NCBI RefSeq assembly: GCF_001676875.1
Contig: NZ_JYKA01000022.1
Coordinates: 1-64,000 of the forward strand
DNA from: Chromobacterium subtsugae
GTDB taxonomy: Bacteria > Pseudomonadota > Gammaproteobacteria > Burkholderiales > Chromobacteriaceae
DNA length: 64,000 bases
Direction of reading: 5' to 3'
The notes under the pieces are model-generated. The model made no database searches. It was not told the origin of the DNA and was given only the letters and a program-made list of their open reading frames with translations. Positions 1 to 10,914 of the stretch are shown here, in pieces. The translations under genes and the position numbers were made by a program. The stretch's first letter is position 1. The number at the start of each line of letters is the position of its first letter.

Positions 1-122
1 CCCTGCGCCAAGCCCGTCACCAGCGCGTAGATCAGCAGAGCATGGAACGCGATCACGCCGATCAGGCCGGCGCTGCGCCGGTTTCTCAGATTGGGATTAC
101 GTTTGAGGGAGGCACTTACCAT
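1..122 (-). CDS. TonB-like energy transducer, N-terminal fragment (gene runs off the window)
   Basis: Only the first 40 codons are in the window. They encode a short basic N-terminus (several Arg and Lys) followed by one hydrophobic segment (IGVIAFHALLIYALV). This matches the cytoplasmic tip and inner-membrane anchor of TonB proteins, including the His inside the membrane segment that is typical of the family. The role would be to pass proton-motive force from ExbB/ExbD to outer-membrane receptors. It lies downstream of a TonB-dependent receptor on the same strand, which supports the call. The start is the ATG at 120-122. The Pro-rich spacer and C-terminal domain cannot be seen, so the identity is probable, not certain. 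Confidence 0.7.
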   Translation of the reverse strand, partial: MVSASLKRNPNLRNRRSAGLIGVIAFHALLIYALVTGLAQ

Positions 123-239
123 ATTGGGGTCTACCTGACAGCTATGCTGTCCGCGGCAGCGCATTCGGATTCATATCGAAATGATGCGCGCGGCAGCGAC
201 ACACAAGGACAATCCAGCCTTGCTGGGTCTATCCGCAAC

Positions 240-282
240 TTCCCCCATGCGGTGGGAGCCAGGCTCCCGCCGCATGGGTTCC
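240..282 (-). terminator. Long inverted repeat after the TonB-dependent receptor
   Basis: CCCATGCGG at 244-252 pairs with CCGCATGGG at 270-278, and an inner stem GGGAGCC/GGCTCCC stacks on it. The hairpin lies 20 bases past the receptor stop codon. There is no T-run on the minus-strand exit side, so it may stabilise mRNA or attenuate read-through into the tonB-like gene instead of terminating strongly. Confidence 0.45.
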
Positions 283-298
283 AAACAGCTCTTCGCTA

Positions 299-2854
299 TC
301 AGAGCTTGTAAGACGCCTTCAGGAAGTAAGCGCGGCCGATCGCGTCGGTAAAGCGCGGATCGTAGCCCTGCGGAGTGGTAGCCTGCTGGTTGCTCCACGG
401 CGGAGTCTTATCAAACAGGTTGCGCACGCCGGCCGTCAGCGACAGCTGCTTGTTCCAAACGTAGGAGCCGGACAGGTTCCAGGTGGCGTAGGAGTTCACG
501 TTGTGCGCCGCGCCCGGAATAATCGTGTTCTGGTCGGTGTAACCAGACTTGTATTCCTGGCTCAGCAACGCGCCCCACGAGCCCTTGCTCCAGTTCAGAG
601 ACAGATTGTGCTGCCAGCGGAAGGTCGGAGCGGAATCCACATAGGCGCCCAGGCTGCTCACATACACACCGTTTTCCTCGTGTTGATACGAGTACTTGCT
701 GGTATACGTGCCATCCAGCGAAACGGTGAAGTTGCCGAAGGCATTGTGCGGGAACGAGTAGGACAGCCCCAGGTCTACACCTGCGGCGCTGGTATTGCCG
801 AGGTTCTGGTAGTTGTCGACCACATACAGCAGATTGTTGTTGGCGTCGCGAACAAACAGATTGGCGTATTTAGCCGGGTTGCCAAAGATGGTCTGCTCCG
901 GCAGCGTGCCGATGGTGTGCTGAATCATCGTCCACCAGAAGTCGGCGCTGGCGGTGAAGTTCTTCACCGGCTCCAACACCACGCCAAACGACAGCGACGA
1001 CGACTTCTCCGCATTCAGGTGCTTGTTGCCCCCTACTTGCAGATTCTGCTGGGTGCTCACGCAAGACTGGCTGCCCGCACCCGGCTGCTTAATGCCGCCA
1101 GGGCAATATACCGGATCGGTATAGTTGTCTTCGGTCAGTTGAAGCTGGCTCGGCTGGTTGATGTTATACAGCGACGGCGCGCGGAAGCCGGTGCTCGCGG
1201 AAGTGCGGAACAGCACTTGCGGGGTCGGCTGGTATTTCAGCGCGATTTTCGGGTTAACCGAATCGCCGAAATCGCTGTAGTGGTCGTAACGCACGGCCAG
1301 GTTGGCATCCAGATTCTTGATCACCGGGATGTCCATCTCGCCGTAAAGCGCTTGCGACGAACGCTTGCCGCTAGCCGAAGTCGTGTTGTTCAGGCCTGTG
1401 CTGAGCGCATTGCCAGCCAGACCCAGATTATAGTTGTGCGCCATTTCCTCATGGCGCGCCTCGATGCCCAAGGCCACCGCAGCCATGCCGGCCGGCAGCT
1501 GAAATACCTCTTTGCTGACCTTGAAGTCAGCGGTGTCCAGAGTCGACTTGGCGTTTTCGATCTGGCCGGAAACGCCGATGCTCTGCCATGCGGCGGGATT
1601 CGGATTGGAAGGATCGAAGCCGTTATTCAGCGCGCTCTGCAGCTGCGAAGTTCCCGGGTAGCCGCTCACCAGATCGTGGGTCACGATGCTCATCGAGTGC
1701 CCCAAACCGGCGCGATAATCCCACCCCGCCAACAAGCCTTCCAAATTCACTTGCAGACGTTGGGTCGTGGCGATGCTCTGGTCAACTCGATTGCCCATCG
1801 GCACCGTGCGGCCGTACAACGGGAACGGGCCGTCGGCGCTCGGCAGGCCAGGCGCAGTCGGAGACGTCACATCGCCGGACAGTGGGGCCGGAGCGACGCT
1901 GCTGATATTCTTGGTTTGGGTAACCATGTACTGCAGCGACAACTCATGGTCGCCCAGCATCGTAGTGCCCTTGACTATGCCGGACTTCTGCTCAACCTCG
2001 GGCTGAATGCCGGGGAACAGCGAGAAGACCTCCTTGCAGACGCCGCCTTTCGGAATGGAATACGGCGGCGAGCACTGCGGGTAGCCGGCGCTGACCATTT
2101 TCCCAGTGGTCGGGTCCAGGTAGGTGGTCGGGAAGGAGTTCGCGCTCAGCTTGGTGCTGCTGGTCACCAGGGAGGCGAAATCACGCTGGCTGGCAAAAAC
2201 CGGATCGGTCTTGTGGTAGTCGAACGAACCGTAGATATTGAAGCCGTCTTTGGCCAGGTCGCCGTAGCCATAGGTGACGGAGCCGCTCTTTTCCTTGCCG
2301 CCGGGATGCTGCGGGCCGACGAACTCGCCGCCGATGGTCAGGCCGGTAATCGACTTCTTGGTGATGAAGTTGATCACGCCGCCAATGGCGTCGGTGCCAT
2401 AAATGGCGGAAGCGCCGTCGCGCACCACTTCAACGCGGTCGATGACGGACAGCGGGATGGCGTTCAGGTCAACCGCAGTGCCATCCAGCGGCTGGTTGAC
2501 GATGCGGCGGCCATCCAGGAGTACCAGGGTGTACTGCTGGCCCAGGCCGCGCAGGCTGGCAAAAGCGGCGCCGCCGGTGGAAGCGCCGACAGCGGCGTTG
2601 GCGCCTTGCGAAGACTGGTTCGCGGCCAGGCTGTTCACCACTTGCTCTACCGTCGTCAGGCCTTGCTTGACCAAGTCGTCAGTCTTGACGACGGTCATCG
2701 GCACAGCGGTTTCCTTCTTGATCGAGCGCTTGATGTTGGAGCCGGTGATCTCCACACGGTCCAGCGTGCCGTCGTCGGCGTGCGCCAATTGGACATAGCC
2801 GACGTTGCCGATCAGCGAAAGCGCCACCACCAGAGTTTTTCTCTTGTAATTCAT
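299..2854 (-). CDS. TonB-dependent outer-membrane receptor
   Basis: An 851-residue protein with a Sec signal peptide (cleavage predicted after AHA, residue 26), a plug domain beginning near VEITGSNIKR, the plug signature TLVLLDGRR, and a long 22-strand-type barrel C-terminus with many aromatic-rich strands. It imports a ligand across the outer membrane using TonB energy; the ligand cannot be read from the sequence. The ITGSNIKR/LLDGRR style is typical of receptors for carbohydrates or peptides, less so of classical siderophore receptors. The start was placed at the ATG at 2852-2854, which has a GGAG Shine-Dalgarno at good spacing; a longer in-frame start lacks one and would precede the signal peptide. 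It diverges from two secreted proteases and is followed by a tonB-like gene, which suggests peptide uptake (inference). Confidence 0.9.
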   Translation of the reverse strand: MNYKRKTLVVALSLIGNVGYVQLAHADDGTLDRVEITGSNIKRSIKKETAVPMTVVKTDDLVKQGLTTVEQVVNSLAANQSSQGANAAVGASTGGAAFASLRGLGQQYTLVLLDGRRIVNQPLDGTAVDLNAIPLSVIDRVEVVRDGASAIYGTDAIGGVINFITKKSITGLTIGGEFVGPQHPGGKEKSGSVTYGYGDLAKDGFNIYGSFDYHKTDPVFASQRDFASLVTSSTKLSANSFPTTYLDPTTGKMVSAGYPQCSPPYSIPKGGVCKEVFSLFPGIQPEVEQKSGIVKGTTMLGDHELSLQYMVTQTKNISSVAPAPLSGDVTSPTAPGLPSADGPFPLYGRTVPMGNRVDQSIATTQRLQVNLEGLLAGWDYRAGLGHSMSIVTHDLVSGYPGTSQLQSALNNGFDPSNPNPAAWQSIGVSGQIENAKSTLDTADFKVSKEVFQLPAGMAAVALGIEARHEEMAHNYNLGLAGNALSTGLNNTTSASGKRSSQALYGEMDIPVIKNLDANLAVRYDHYSDFGDSVNPKIALKYQPTPQVLFRTSASTGFRAPSLYNINQPSQLQLTEDNYTDPVYCPGGIKQPGAGSQSCVSTQQNLQVGGNKHLNAEKSSSLSFGVVLEPVKNFTASADFWWTMIQHTIGTLPEQTIFGNPAKYANLFVRDANNNLLYVVDNYQNLGNTSAAGVDLGLSYSFPHNAFGNFTVSLDGTYTSKYSYQHEENGVYVSSLGAYVDSAPTFRWQHNLSLNWSKGSWGALLSQEYKSGYTDQNTIIPGAAHNVNSYATWNLSGSYVWNKQLSLTAGVRNLFDKTPPWSNQQATTPQGYDPRFTDAIGRAYFLKASYKL

Positions 2855-3594
2855 GATTTCTCCAAATCCCTTTTGTAGATGTGTCGTCCATTCGCCTCGT
2901 GGGCACATGGCTCTATGTCTTTTTCATACTGAGGAGATGCGTTTTGAGTGTGAAAGTTTGTAATGACTAACGTCAATAACCATTTACTTTCATGATTGCA
3001 ACGTAAAAGGAAGTGAATATTTGCTTTTTTTATAGAGACAAACCGTCACAATCCATATTTCAATCATTGCGGGCGCATTCGCTAAATCCGCCGATACATT
3101 CGTCACACTCTGTCACATAAACACATAAATACACATCTTTTACCGCACTCGATTCCCCACTGAATTGTTGCATTTATGCATTTCCTTTCAGCTTTCTGTT
3201 GTGTTTTTCACAAATAATCCACACCGCACTCGACACCATTTATCAGCTTTACTCATTCAACACATGAGAAATACTGAACCGCTGATTTTATTCAAATTTG
3301 AATAAATGCTCTATTTCGTCATTTAACTGAATGCTCAATCTTTCAAAATGGATAATTCTTGTCTATTTCATTAAATACACGCTGTAATTATGAATTTGTG
3401 TTAAATCCATTTGGCATTTTCTCTGCGTTTAATCTATTGCGAAATAGTCGTATGAAATTACGACATGCCTCCCGAAACGGAGAGGATGTTTCAAGGCGAA
3501 GGGCGCGGACACAATCCGCAATACAAACCCCGCCGATATCAGGGAAAGACATACCGTCGCCCCCTGCACTTAACTGCAAAGAGGAGAAATTTGC
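2855..3594. promoter_or_regulatory. AT-rich divergent promoter region between receptor and sedolisin 1
   Basis: About 740 bases with no credible gene and clearly more AT-rich than the flanking coding DNA. It must hold the promoters for the receptor (minus) and the first protease (plus). A perfect 20-base palindrome lies at 3287-3306 (TTTATTCAAA followed by its complement TTTGAATAAA), a plausible regulator site. The protease has a strong GAGGAG ribosome binding site just before 3595. Confidence 0.6.
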
Positions 3595-5223
3595 ATGTTT
3601 GTAAAACAGCACGCTATTGCATTGATCATCGCCGGCATGTTCGGCGCCGGCGCCAACGCAGCTGAAGCTTGGGTCAATACCGCCACTCAAGCGCATCCGG
3701 TTCTGGCCACCCTTACCGCCGCCAAGGCCACCACCGAAGTCGCCGCCGGCCAATCCGTGCATGTCGCCGTCACCCTTAAGGTCCGCAACAAGGCTCAACT
3801 GGACGCTCTGACCAGCAGCCTGCTGGCCGGCACCAGCCACAAAACCCTCAGCCATGCCGAATTCATGGCTCAATACGCGCCGACCCAGGCGCAAGTGGAC
3901 AAGGTAGTGGCCCACCTGCAAAAGAGCGGCTTCCGCAACATCAAGGTTGCCGCCAACCGCATGCTGGTCAGCGCCGACGGCAGCGCCGCCACCGCCAAGA
4001 CCGCCTTCAACGCCAGCCTGCGCCACGTCAGCGTGAACGGCCGCAGCGGCTTCGCCAACTCGACGGCCGCTCAGGTTCCGCAATCGCTGGGCAATATCGT
4101 CCTGTCGGTTCACGGCCTGCAGAACGTGCATCAGTTCCACACCACCCTGCAGAAGGCCGGCGTGAAGACCCTGGCTGCGGCCAAAACCAACAGCGTCACC
4201 GGCCACAACCCGACCGACTTCCCGCTGATCTACAACGCCAGCAGCCTGCCGGCCGCTACCAACACCACCGTCGGCATCATCTCCGAAGGCGACCTGACCC
4301 AAACCCTGCAAGACCTGCAGCAGTTTGAAGATTCCGCCGGCTACAGCTATGTGCAGACCAACGTGATCAACGCCGGCGACGCGTCGTCCGACACCGATGG
4401 CATCGGCGAGTGGAACCTGGACAGCCAGGACATCCTGGCCGCCGCCGGCGGCGCGCTGCAGCAAATGAACTTCTACGTCGCCACCTCGATGACCAACGCT
4501 GATATCACCGCTGCCTACAACTCCGCAGTCAGCGATGGTTCCGCCAAGGTGATCAACGTATCGCTGGGCGAATGCGAAAGCGACGCGCAGAGCGACGGCA
4601 CCGTCGCCTCCGACGACCAGATCTTCCAGACCGCCGTAGCCCAGGGCCAGACCTTCTCGGTCTCCACCGGCGACTCCGGCTCCGCCGAATGCGGCAGCAG
4701 CGCAGGCCAAAGCTACCCGGCCACTTCGCCGTACGTGATCGCGGTAGGCGGCACCACGCTGTCCACCAGCGGCACCAAGTACTCGTCGGAATCGGTATGG
4801 AACGGCGGCGGCGGCGGCCCCAGCGTTGTGGAAGCCGCCCCGGCTTGGCAAACCAAAGCTGGCGTACTGACCACCTCGAAGACCAAGCGCGGCGTGCCGG
4901 ACGTATCGTTTGACGCCGACCCGAACAGCGGCGCGCTGGTCATCGTGCAAGGCAGCAGCCAGCAAATCGGCGGCACCAGCCTGGCCGCTCCGTTGTTCAC
5001 CGGCTTCTGGGCCCGCATCCAGTCCGCCAACGGCAACAACCTGGTATCGCCGAACACCGCCTTCTATCAGTACTTCAAGGCCAACACCGGTCTGTATCAC
5101 GACGTGACTTCCGGCAACAACGGCGGCTACAAGGCCGCCAAGGGCTGGGACTACGCCACCGGTTGGGGCAGCCTGAACGTCTCCGCGCTGAACACCTTCA
5201 TCGGCAGCCATTCCGGCTTCTGA
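3595..5223 (+). CDS. Secreted sedolisin (S53 serine-carboxyl peptidase) 1
   Basis: A 542-residue preproenzyme. Residues 1-22 form a Sec signal peptide, roughly 25-200 a pro-kumamolisin-type activation domain, and the rest the subtilisin-like catalytic domain. The sedolisin catalytic set is complete: Glu272 and Asp276 in EWNLDSQ, oxyanion Asp360 in STGDSGS, and nucleophile Ser462 in GGTSLAAP. The C-terminal Ca2+ site is present (YHDVTSG...GWDYATGWGS). Such enzymes are acid endopeptidases that self-activate after secretion. The start has a GAGGAG ribosome binding site. A paralogue follows in tandem. The enzyme probably degrades proteins outside the cell at low pH, and the adjacent TonB-dependent receptor may take up products (inference). 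Confidence 0.95.
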   Translation: MFVKQHAIALIIAGMFGAGANAAEAWVNTATQAHPVLATLTAAKATTEVAAGQSVHVAVTLKVRNKAQLDALTSSLLAGTSHKTLSHAEFMAQYAPTQAQVDKVVAHLQKSGFRNIKVAANRMLVSADGSAATAKTAFNASLRHVSVNGRSGFANSTAAQVPQSLGNIVLSVHGLQNVHQFHTTLQKAGVKTLAAAKTNSVTGHNPTDFPLIYNASSLPAATNTTVGIISEGDLTQTLQDLQQFEDSAGYSYVQTNVINAGDASSDTDGIGEWNLDSQDILAAAGGALQQMNFYVATSMTNADITAAYNSAVSDGSAKVINVSLGECESDAQSDGTVASDDQIFQTAVAQGQTFSVSTGDSGSAECGSSAGQSYPATSPYVIAVGGTTLSTSGTKYSSESVWNGGGGGPSVVEAAPAWQTKAGVLTTSKTKRGVPDVSFDADPNSGALVIVQGSSQQIGGTSLAAPLFTGFWARIQSANGNNLVSPNTAFYQYFKANTGLYHDVTSGNNGGYKAAKGWDYATGWGSLNVSALNTFIGSHSGF

Positions 5224-5250
5224 TCGAAGCGTGCCGCTTGCAGTCATCCG

Positions 5251-5277
5251 CCCCGGGCTTGCCCGGGGTTTTTCTTT
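5251..5277 (+). terminator. Rho-independent terminator after sedolisin 1
   Basis: CCCCGGGC, a two-base loop, GCCCGGGG and then TTTTTCTTT. It separates the two protease genes into independent transcription units. Confidence 0.9.
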
Positions 5278-5469
5278 GCGCCCTGCCCCACGCCAATCCG
5301 TCTCAAAACAGCCTGCGCATGGCACCACGCCGTCATTTTCACATTTCAATTACAGATAAAACGGGTAATTTGAGAGTAATTGCTTTAAAAAGCGGAGAGC
5401 CCTCGCTATCTAGTAAAAACCCGTACTAATCTTGGAACTGTCCGACGGGTTTCTATCAGGAGAGCTGGG

Positions 5470-7089
5470 ATGTCGTTGAAAAATCAAACCCTTGCCATGC
5501 TGCTGGGCAGCGCGATCAGCCTGGCAGCCCATGCCGCCGGCGGCTGGGCCGCCACCGGCACCCAAGCCCACCCGGTACGGCAGTTGATCCCCAGCGCGAC
5601 AGATAATGGAGAGATCGCCAGCGGCGAGCTGGTCCAAATCGCGGTGAGTCTGGCGCTACGCAACCAAGCCGGACTCGACGCGCTGACCGCCGGCATCCTG
5701 GCCGGCCAGGGGCAGCCGATCAGCGACGCCCAGTTCATGGCCCAATACGCCCCCACCGCCGCCCAGGTGCAGCAGGTGGTCAGCCATTTGCAGCAAAACG
5801 GCTTTCGCAACATCAGCGTCGATCCCAATAATCTGCTGATCCACGCCGACGGCAGCGCCGCCACCGTCTACAGCGCTTTCCAAACCAGGCTGCACCGCTA
5901 CAACGTCAACGGCCGCCAGGCTGTCGCCAACGTGGCGACTGCTCAGGTGCCGGCCAGCCTGGCCGGCATCGTGCTGGCGGTGCACGGCCTGCAGAATGTC
6001 CACCAGTTCCACGCGGCCTTCCGCGCGCAGGCCGTCGCCAAATCCAGCGCCGGCGTGATGGCCCACAAGCCCGCCGATTTCGCATCGATCTATAACGCCG
6101 CCAGCCTGCCGGCAGCCAAAAGCGGCGTGGCCGGCATCATCGCCGAAGGCAATCTGAACCAGACGGTGGCCGACCTGAACAGCTACGCCAGGAGCGCCGG
6201 CTTCGCCGCGCCCAGCGTCGCCATCGTCAACGCCGGCGCGCCCAGCGGCGACACCTCCGGCATCGTGGAGTGGAATCTGGACAGCCAAACCATCCTGGCC
6301 GCCAGCGGCGGAGCCTTGAAACAGCTGCAATTTTACGCAGCGCCGTCGATGAGCAATGCCGACATCGCAGCGGCGATCAACAAGGCGGTGAGCGCCAACA
6401 GCGCCAAAGTGGTGAATGTCTCGCTCGGCGAATGCGAACTGGGCGCGCAAGCTTCCGGCATGACCGCCAGTGTCGACCAGATGCTGCAGGCTGCAGTCGC
6501 CCATGGCCAGACCTTCTCGGTATCGAGCGGCGATGCCGGCTCCTACGAATGCGGCGGCGGCACTGCCTATCAGAGCTACCCCGCGGTATCGCCCTATGTG
6601 GTCGCGGTCGGCGGCACCACGCTCGCCACCAACGGCAGCGCCGCCTACGGCAGCGAGCAAGCCTGGAGCGGCGGCGGCGGCGGACCCAGCTATACCGAAG
6701 CCGCACCGGCATGGCAAACCGCCGCCGGCGTGCTGAGCGTCAGCAAAACCCGCCGCGGCGTGCCCGACATCGCCTTCGATGCCGACCCCAACAGCGGCGA
6801 GCTGGTGCTGGTGGCCGGCGCCGCCTACCAAGTGGGCGGCACCAGCCTGGCGGCGCCGCTGTTCACCGGCTTCTGGAACCGCATCCAATCGGCAAACGGC
6901 AACAAACTAAGCTCGCCTGCCACCGCCATCTACAAATACTTCAAGGCCAATCCCGCGCTGTACCATGATGTGAGCGGCGGCGGCAACGGCGCTTTCAAGG
7001 CTGCCGCTGGCTGGGATTACGCCACCGGCTGGGGCAGCCTCAACGTCGCCAATCTCAACAGCTTCATCGGCAAGACCGCCGGCTTCTGA
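5470..7089 (+). CDS. Secreted sedolisin (S53 serine-carboxyl peptidase) 2
   Basis: A 539-residue paralogue of the preceding protease with the same architecture: signal peptide (residues 1-22), propeptide to about 197, catalytic domain after that. The catalytic residues are Glu267 and Asp271 (EWNLDSQ), Asp355 (SSGDAGS) and Ser459 (GGTSLAAP); the C-terminal calcium site (YHDVSGG...GWDYATGWGS) is kept. The start ATG follows AGGAGAGCTGGG. Similarity to copy 1 runs along the whole protein, with divergence concentrated in the propeptide, so this is a tandem duplication followed by drift. It has its own upstream region and terminator, so the two copies may be expressed under different conditions. 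Confidence 0.95.
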   Translation: MSLKNQTLAMLLGSAISLAAHAAGGWAATGTQAHPVRQLIPSATDNGEIASGELVQIAVSLALRNQAGLDALTAGILAGQGQPISDAQFMAQYAPTAAQVQQVVSHLQQNGFRNISVDPNNLLIHADGSAATVYSAFQTRLHRYNVNGRQAVANVATAQVPASLAGIVLAVHGLQNVHQFHAAFRAQAVAKSSAGVMAHKPADFASIYNAASLPAAKSGVAGIIAEGNLNQTVADLNSYARSAGFAAPSVAIVNAGAPSGDTSGIVEWNLDSQTILAASGGALKQLQFYAAPSMSNADIAAAINKAVSANSAKVVNVSLGECELGAQASGMTASVDQMLQAAVAHGQTFSVSSGDAGSYECGGGTAYQSYPAVSPYVVAVGGTTLATNGSAAYGSEQAWSGGGGGPSYTEAAPAWQTAAGVLSVSKTRRGVPDIAFDADPNSGELVLVAGAAYQVGGTSLAAPLFTGFWNRIQSANGNKLSSPATAIYKYFKANPALYHDVSGGGNGAFKAAAGWDYATGWGSLNVANLNSFIGKTAGF

Positions 7090-7106
7090 GCCCGCCCTGC
7101 CCGACG

Positions 7107-7134
7107 CGCCCCGCCGACGCGGGGCGTTTTGCTT
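7107..7134 (+). terminator. Rho-independent terminator after sedolisin 2
   Basis: CGCCCCGC, loop CGAC, GCGGGGCG, then TTTTGCTTT. Confidence 0.9.
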
Positions 7135-7185
7135 TGGCCGCGCGCCGGCCTAGAATGTCGGCATCTTTCCCTGCCCGCCAACGCC

Positions 7186-7818
7186 ATGAAACCCGACCTC
7201 GCCATCCGCCTGCTGCATCAATGCCGCCACGCCACGCTTGCCACCCAGTCGCGGCAATATCCCGGCTACCCCTATGCCAGCGCCATCCAGTTTTTCTGCG
7301 ACGAGCGCCAGCGGCCGGTATTCGTGGTCAGCGCGCTGGCCGAACACAGCAAGAACCTGCTGGCCGACCCGCGCATCAGCCTGTCCTTGCTGTCTCCGGA
7401 CGATGACGCCGCCCAATCTGCCGCTCGGCTGACCATGCTGGGCGACGCAGAGCGCTTCGATGCGTCCGACGCCTTGTGCGCGCGGCTGCTGCGCTACCAG
7501 CCGGAAGCCGAGGAATGGCTGGCGCTGGATTTCATGTTTTTCCGCCTGCGGCCCATGCGGACGCGGCTGATCGCCGGCCTGGGCAGCATGGGCTGGGTGG
7601 ATGGACGCGCCTGGAACGAACTGCCCGCCTTGAGCCTGGAGGAAGAGCGGCTGCTATTGGAAGAAGCGCAGGCCGCGTTGCCGGAATCGATCCGCGCATT
7701 GGGTTGCGATTGCTTCGGCGCGGACTTGCTCTGGCGTGGCAGCTATCGCCGGGTGGATTGGGACGAAGCGCTGCCGGAGCCGGCCCGCATCCGCGAGCGG
7801 CTGGCGCAGCTGGGCTGA
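7186..7818 (+). CDS. HugZ / pyridoxamine-phosphate-oxidase-like FMN-binding protein
   Basis: A 210-residue cytoplasmic protein with the split-barrel flavin-binding fold of the HugZ/PNPOx-like family. Visible landmarks are the N-terminal ATLATQS strand, the VVSALAEHSKNLLADPRISL segment and the GLGSMGWVDG loop, all typical of this group. Family members bind FMN or haem; some (HugZ) open haem oxidatively, others have no known substrate. The His needed for haem ligation in HugZ cannot be confirmed by eye, so the function is open. The ATG at 7186 was preferred because the longer frame runs back through the preceding terminator. It converges on argS across a shared terminator. Confidence 0.75.
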   Translation: MKPDLAIRLLHQCRHATLATQSRQYPGYPYASAIQFFCDERQRPVFVVSALAEHSKNLLADPRISLSLLSPDDDAAQSAARLTMLGDAERFDASDALCARLLRYQPEAEEWLALDFMFFRLRPMRTRLIAGLGSMGWVDGRAWNELPALSLEEERLLLEEAQAALPESIRALGCDCFGADLLWRGSYRRVDWDEALPEPARIRERLAQLG

Positions 7819-7844
7819 GCCGGCGTGTCCGGACCGCCAAAGAA

Positions 7845-7871
7845 AAACCCCGCCGGTCTGGCGGGGTTTGG
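7845..7871. terminator. Bidirectional terminator between the HugZ-like gene and argS
   Basis: AAACCCCGCC, loop GGTCT, GGCGGGGTTT. A preceding A-run serves the minus strand and the T-run serves the plus strand. Confidence 0.8.
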
Positions 7872-7897
7872 CTTGCTTAAGCGCATGCGGATGCCGC

Positions 7898-9694
<1,797 letters not shown>

Positions 9695-9775
9695 CTAAGC
9701 CTGCACCGGCAATGCTTGATGCCGCCCGTGCCCAGGAAAATGCCCATTGCTTGATCCAGCGCGCCCCGCAGCTGA

Positions 9776-10810
9776 TCAATCGGGGGGCAGCCAGAAAGTC
9801 TCGCCCATCGCGGGAACCGAGAAATCGGCGGCATCGATGCCATGCTTGTCCCGTTCCGCGGCCAAATCCAGCGGCGGCTGGTGCAGCGCCTCGTCGGTCA
9901 GCACGAAAGTGCCCCAGTGCACGGCCAGCGCGCGGCGCGGCCGCATGATGCGGAAGATCTCCACCGCTTCGGCCGGGTCGATATGCTGCGCTTGCAGAAA
10001 CCAGCGCGGCTGATAAGCGCCTATAGGCAGCAATGCCAGGTCCAGCGAGCCGATGCGCTCGGCAATCAGCGCGAAGAGCTCGGGATGATAACCGGTATCG
10101 CCCGGGTACCAAAGCTGCAGGCCGTCGCCGCGCACGGCGAAACCGCCCCACAGCGCGCGGTTGCGGTCGCCGAAGATCATGCGTTTGCTCCAATGCTGCG
10201 CAGGCGTCAGCACCACCTCCACCCCGCCCAATTTGAAACTCTCCCACCAGTCCAGCTGATGGATGTGCGCGGCGGGCACCCCGGCGCGCAGCAAGGTGGG
10301 CGCCACGCCCAGCGGCACGACGAACTGCGGCGCGCCGCCGGCCTGCCGCGCCAGGCGGCGGATGGTGGTGAAGTCCAGATGGTCGTAATGGTTATGGGTG
10401 ACCATCACCAGATCTATTCTGGGCAGCGACTCCAGCGCCAGCGCCGGCGGCAGCAGACGTCTGGGGCCGGCCCACCTCAACGGCGACGCCCGCTCCGACC
10501 ACACCGGGTCCAGCAGCAGGTTCAGCCCGGCCAATTGGATGAAGCCGCTGGCGTGGCCGATCCAGGTGTACGAGGGCTGGCTGGCGTTGGCCGCCAGCGC
10601 CGCGGCGTCGGGCGTTTGCCGGCGGATGTCCTGCAGCCGGTGCGCCACCGCCGGCATCCGCCAGCGTTGCCAGTTCCAGCGCAACAGATCGGCAAAGCGC
10701 GGCTGCTTGAACGGATACAGGTTTTGATAGCCGGCCGCGCCGTGGTGGGAACGGGCGGAGTCGGCCCGGTAGCGCGGCAATGGCCAATGCGGCAGAAAAT
10801 TACGAAACAT
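9776..10810 (-). CDS. Metallo-beta-lactamase-fold hydrolase (UlaG / NAPE-PLD-like)
   Basis: 344 residues. The zinc-binding motif HxHxDH is present as His139-Asn-His141-Tyr-Asp143-His144. Further metal ligands are expected at the His in TPAQHWSKR and the Asp in YPGDTGYH, and the C-terminal AVHWGTF supplies the last His. This arrangement fits the NAPE-PLD/UlaG branch of the fold, whose bacterial members include phosphodiesterases and lactonases; the substrate here is unknown. No lipoprotein or Sec signal is evident. The start at MFRNFLPHW was chosen because upstream codons are low-complexity and have no homology-like features. It stands alone between argS and the pot cluster. Confidence 0.85.
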   Translation of the reverse strand: MFRNFLPHWPLPRYRADSARSHHGAAGYQNLYPFKQPRFADLLRWNWQRWRMPAVAHRLQDIRRQTPDAAALAANASQPSYTWIGHASGFIQLAGLNLLLDPVWSERASPLRWAGPRRLLPPALALESLPRIDLVMVTHNHYDHLDFTTIRRLARQAGGAPQFVVPLGVAPTLLRAGVPAAHIHQLDWWESFKLGGVEVVLTPAQHWSKRMIFGDRNRALWGGFAVRGDGLQLWYPGDTGYHPELFALIAERIGSLDLALLPIGAYQPRWFLQAQHIDPAEAVEIFRIMRPRRALAVHWGTFVLTDEALHQPPLDLAAERDKHGIDAADFSVPAMGETFWLPPD

Positions 10811-10871
10811 GCGCAAGCTCGAACAGTAAATGATGGCCGCATTTTGCCGCAGAGCGATGGCGGCTCCAAAT

Positions 10872-10896
10872 AAAAAGCGGCGGGTCGCCCCGCCGC
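10872..10896 (-). terminator. Terminator of the pot operon
   Basis: On the minus strand, GCGGCGGG/CCCGCCGC stem with a four-base loop followed by TTTTTATTT. It lies just after the stop of the barrel protein and closes the potF-potH-potI operon. Confidence 0.9.
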
Positions 10897-10914
10897 CGCA
10901 CGCCGCGCCAGGCA

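Noticed and set aside
503-2878. A long frame antisense to the TonB-dependent receptor
   Set aside because: Codon-bias shadow; the minus strand has a complete signal peptide, plug and barrel.
3388-5349. A long minus-strand frame opposite sedolisin 1
   Set aside because: Gly/Val/Ala-rich shadow of the protease gene without any recognisable motif.
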